A DNA stretch of 64,000 nucleotides from Rallus limicola (taxonomy: Eukaryota; Chordata; Aves; Gruiformes; Rallidae): assembly GCA_022605955.1 (NCBI GenBank), contig JAKCOZ010000001.1, forward strand, positions 103,138,211 to 103,202,210, written 5' to 3'. The notes below the pieces were generated by a model that ran no database searches, was not told the origin of the DNA, and was given only the letters and a program-made list of their open reading frames with translations. Position 1 is the stretch's first letter, and the number at the start of each line of letters is the position of its first letter. The position numbers were made by a program, and so were the translations under genes. Below, one piece after another: positions 60,401 to 64,000 of this stretch.

Positions 60401-63400
60401 ATTTATCAGACTTAAGGCTAAAACACCATCCTGAGGTCTTATTTTCTTAGAAAGTCCAGATGATTTCGCTAAGAAAATTAAAATTTTTATTAATGCTCCT
60501 AATCTTTGAGTTTTACAATAAGATCTTACACTAATGTTAGTTTATTAACCTTATAAATCTGGATGCCGAGGACTTTTCTGGGTTTTTTCTGTTTTGCTCT
60601 AATTTATAAATTAGATGTTTAGTATCCGAGCAGCTTTGTACTTACTCCATACCCATTAAGTTACTCCTCTCTGCAGAAGTAGGTGCCTCAAAATACAGAC
60701 CCATCTGTTCGTCCTCATATGTTTAATGTAATTGATCAGTTTTCACTTTAATACTCTGTTTATACTCTGCCTTTATGTATGTTTCATTGATAGTCAACTG
60801 GATTTTGTGACACTTCTGGTTATCAACATTATAGGGCTGTGGCAGAAATTCTCCAGAACAGCATGCTTTAAAGCATTATGCAACGCCAAGATCAGATCCC
60901 CATTGTCTGGTTCTCAGTTTGGACAACTGGAGTGTGTGGTGAGTTTGTCAGGCAACAGTTACAAGAGATGGCAGCAGTGGCTGGGATGTAACCTGTGTTC
61001 TATTTTCTTTATGATTTCTAGAGCTTCTCTAGAAACTTGTAAAGCGTTTCCACACTCACGAGAATCCCAGCAGTCTTTGCTGAGATTTGCTGAATACGTA
61101 CTACTTGTCCAATTTATGATTAGAAAATTTTTGTATTTGAAGTTGAAATTGACCAGCCAGTAAATGCTGCTGACTCCATATTTTACTGCTTTTGCTTGGT
61201 CAACATACTGGCACGTCGAAACTTGGAGTTTCATGTAGTTCTGAGTCTTAGGTTTCAGCCTTGGGAGAAGTTACTTCTGATGCACAGTTTGTGACAAACT
61301 TAAGTACTTTTATTTTCCCAAGAAACACAACTTCTTAGTGCCATAATTAAGAAGCACAACTGTAGAATGGCAAGATGCTGTTGGATCATTTAGTACAATT
61401 TCCATCTTCCTGGCACTATTTTCTTCTCTTAAAAAGAATTCTCCTGCAAGGAATGTTCGTAAAAGGAATAGTATGTCAGTGTGTAAGGAGAGCGTTTAAT
61501 TTTCCAAACTGTGCCATCCAGAAGTACTGTCCCTTACATAAAGTTTTCATTTTGTTTTGTAACCTTTCTTTTTTGGTCAGTATGTTAATGTTACGTAACT
61601 ATTTCTTTAGCTGATTATATTTGACACTCCTGTATGTATTGATCAGTATTTTTACTGAACTCTAGAACAGAAGTTGACAGCAATAATATCTATTAGTAAT
61701 GAACTACTGAACTCATTTTTGTGAATTTAACACTTAAAATTATGACCTTAAAAGTCTTTATTTTCTAAATAAGTTCTAAAACTTGAAGTTTTTAAATGAA
61801 AGCACTCCCAAATGAAATGAAGCTGTCTAAACAAGAGATTTTACTTCTTTCTCTAGTTTCATGGCTGTACAAACTTGCACGAGAAATTATTCAGAGGTGT
61901 ATATATATGATATAATTTTTTTTGTAAATCAAACCTACAGTGAAGAACTCTTTCACAGTTGACTTCGTACATAAATTCTGATCAAAAAGGCTTCTGTTTT
62001 TCTTAATGCTCAGAATGTAGGAATAAATCTCTCTAGTGTGCATGCATATATGGTTGAAATAGGACTTGAACAGTATCTGTAAATGGTTAAAAGGGTTTGG
62101 GACATGGAGAGAAAGAGGAGAGTTCTAGTAATTCATTATGTTCTGCTATTCTGGGATTACAACAATTGCTATTGTCCATGTTTTCAGTACTGGTATGACT
62201 TACCAGTTGGATAAACTTGATGTTTTTCCCTCACGGGTCAAACAGCCATCCTTGAAAAAATGTCTTTCTCATCCCTTGATTCCTTCAAGGCTTCCTATAA
62301 AAAATATGGGTAGATGAAAGATTATGATGTTAAAAACTGCCCATGGAAGTAACTATCAATTGTTATTCCAGGAGAGAAAATGCCTGTTTTCATAATTAGC
62401 TGGGTAGATAATACATACTCAGGGATCCAAAGGTTGAGCCCTTTTTTTCAGTGCCACACAAAGAAATGTGGCAATTGTGGCTGGTTCCAGGGATGCTCGA
62501 GGGTTAGGGAAACGCTTTGCTCCAGACTTCTGCTGCTTTCCACATCAGAACATAGACTTTGACTTGCAGTAACCTTGAAATCTGCTAAATGCGTTTGTGC
62601 CTAAGAATTGTAATTGGCATGTTTCAAAGTGCAGGAGTATTTGCATTCTCCTTAGTACCTTTTTGTCACCCCTTCAAAGAGCTGATTGGGCAGAACTCTG
62701 AAATTGGTGCATAGGACTCTCCTGCTTTATGTGTTCTGGCAGAATTTTACTCTTACTTGAGCCTTTGTGACTGCAGCTTCTCCCTCAGCTCTGTTTAAAA
62801 CAGATCAGTGGCAAACCACACGCTTCAGTGCTCACAAAGAGGCAACTGGGTTCATATCAGCGCTGGAAAAGTAAATAAAAGTGTGTGGGATGAATGGAGG
62901 ACACAACTGGTTTTTTATCCAGTTGAAGCATAATGAAGTACTGGCTTGGCTAGAGTGTTCAGAATACTTTTGCATGGAATTATGTTTGTTAAATCGTTTC
63001 CTTCAGGGCCTAATATCACCGTTTCTCAATTTTGGCAAACTTTTTCCCTGCATTTATTTTCTTGCATTTTCTAAGCACATCTTCTAAGAGTCTAACTTAT
63101 GTTTATAAATTGCAACCTCCAGTCGCTGAAATAACGTAGTAAAGATAGTTTTTTATGGGTTTTTTTTATATATTTGTTATCTTTATCTCTTCTCAAAGAC
63201 TTCTAAATCTTAAAGTAAATCTAATAGTTGTGTAACTTTGTGCAATGAATTGCAACAAACAAGCACATCAGTTAGTATTTTGAAACAAGGACAAAATAAA
63301 AAAGGATTAATTGTTTTTCTTTGGGGGGGGGTGGGACTGAGACAGGTGCTACACGTGCGATAATGAAGTCCCATATAATACTTCAGCCCGATTGGGTCAG

Positions 63401-63449
63401 ACTGTGGATTATGTTAGGAAACAAGTTTGTACAGACTCATCACATACAG
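57485..63449 (+). CDS. USP16: USP16, ubiquitin carboxyl-terminal hydrolase 16, N-terminal part (gene continues past the window)
   Basis: Coding exons seen: 57485-57545, 59989-60167, 60835-60938, 63346-63449. Borders are GT-AG with matching phases, giving 149 codons plus one base. This covers the basic N-terminus ([10 protein letters not shown]) and the ZnF-UBP domain that grips the free C-terminus of ubiquitin. Zinc ligands are visible: C24 and H26 ([11 protein letters not shown]), CQDC, CLKCGH, the GCGR loop, HALKHY, PHC and CYTC. The catalytic USP domain with its Cys and His boxes must lie beyond 64000. The known enzyme removes ubiquitin from histone H2A and has been linked to deubiquitination of a 40S ribosomal protein. 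The ATG has A at -3 and G at +4. The exon 4 acceptor (63344-63345) is preceded by a run of nine G. Confidence 0.95.
57546..59988 (+). other. USP16: USP16 intron 2
   Basis: No exon or recognisable mobile element. It contains T-rich runs (58216, 58388) and a G-rich patch near 59110-59130. Confidence 0.5.
60939..63345 (+). other. USP16: USP16 intron after the third coding exon
   Basis: AT-rich, with no recognisable gene or repeat. It ends with TTGTTTTTCTTT, nine G, GTGGGACTGAGACAG-like sequence and the exon. Confidence 0.5.
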
Positions 63450-64000
63450 GTAAGTAACTATAGTATACGTACAGTAAATCAAAAAGTACCTTAAATGTAG
63501 GAGGCAGTACTGAAACTCAAGTATGTACACTAAGTTACTTGTAACTTTGAAGCAACTTATGGTAAATTAGATAATTTCTCACTTTTTTTCCTTGTCACAA
63601 TGCTTATAGCATAAGTAATATCCTTGTCCATGGACCTAAAATGATTTTGCTCAGTGTCCCCTAAATTTTTACAAACCAGAAATATAGGAATAAAAGGGAA
63701 AACATACCTTTTTTCTGTGACTTTTTGAAATGTGATGCGTGGCTATTCTGCGAGTAAGGAATTGACTTTTAGTACTTTGAAGTGCTGTGTTTATTCATCA
63801 GTATTGCTCAGCCTTGAGATCTGAAGGAAAATTGTCACATCAGTGAGGATAACTTGATTTACTCTTTTTGGCTTTTGAAAAGTATTTTTTTTAGGCATTT
63901 GTAAACATGATATCAGCTGGAATGACCAATTCTCCAGCTGTTGCAGCACATTTGGAAGGATTTCCTGCTTGGTCTGTACCTTTAGTATGGGTAGCTGCTG
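63450..64000 (+). other. USP16: USP16 intron, running off the window
   Basis: No sequence matching the next part of USP16 is seen before the window ends. Confidence 0.5.

Noticed and set aside
63894..64000. Possible next USP16 exon after TTTTTTTTAG
   Set aside because: Pyrimidine tract and AG look good and two frames are open, but neither encodes anything like the next part of USP16. Most likely intron.

Overview
The window is nuclear DNA from a bird. Two things support this. It carries many CR1 LINE fragments whose 3' ends show the ATTCTRTGATTCTRTGA-type tail, and it carries solo LTRs of bird-type endogenous retroviruses. The gene order N6AMT1 - LTN1 - RWDD2B - USP16 matches the conserved vertebrate block found on human chromosome 21q21. 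I cannot name the species.

Layout. 1-10.26 kb is gene-free, AT-rich and dotted with decayed CR1 copies, the longest at about 1206-2907. A CpG island at about 10.26-11.48 kb is the N6AMT1 promoter. N6AMT1 (HemK2) follows on the + strand in six coding exons (10826-16429, 218 aa). A 3.1 kb convergent spacer separates it from LTN1 (listerin), which fills 19521-51311 on the - strand. I could place all 30 LTN1 coding exons with consensus splice sites and closing phases (1770 aa). Its introns hold three solo LTRs and several CR1 pieces. A second CpG island is at about 50.96-51.86 kb. RWDD2B lies on the - strand (four coding exons, 52629-54891, 292 aa), 1.3 kb upstream of LTN1 and in the same direction. 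A third CpG island at about 55.0-56.2 kb looks like a bidirectional promoter shared by RWDD2B (-) and USP16 (+). USP16 starts at 57485; its first four coding exons (ubiquitin-binding ZnF-UBP domain) are present, and the rest lies beyond the window.

Function. From knowledge of the families, three of the four genes act on translation or ubiquitin: N6AMT1 methylates the GGQ glutamine of release factor eRF1, LTN1 ubiquitinates nascent chains stuck on 60S subunits, and USP16 removes ubiquitin from histone H2A and a ribosomal protein. RWDD2B has an RWD domain and no settled role.

I found no tRNA, rRNA, CRISPR array, prokaryotic system or clear new gene. The points most worth checking are insertions and repeats at gene-control positions: an antisense LTR with a nested CR1 beside the LTN1 promoter, a sense solo LTR with a poly(A) signal in LTN1 intron 14, a CR1 end 14 bp from a splice donor, a (TG)n tract at the acceptor of a frame-breaking 53-nt exon, and a G-run in a USP16 acceptor.
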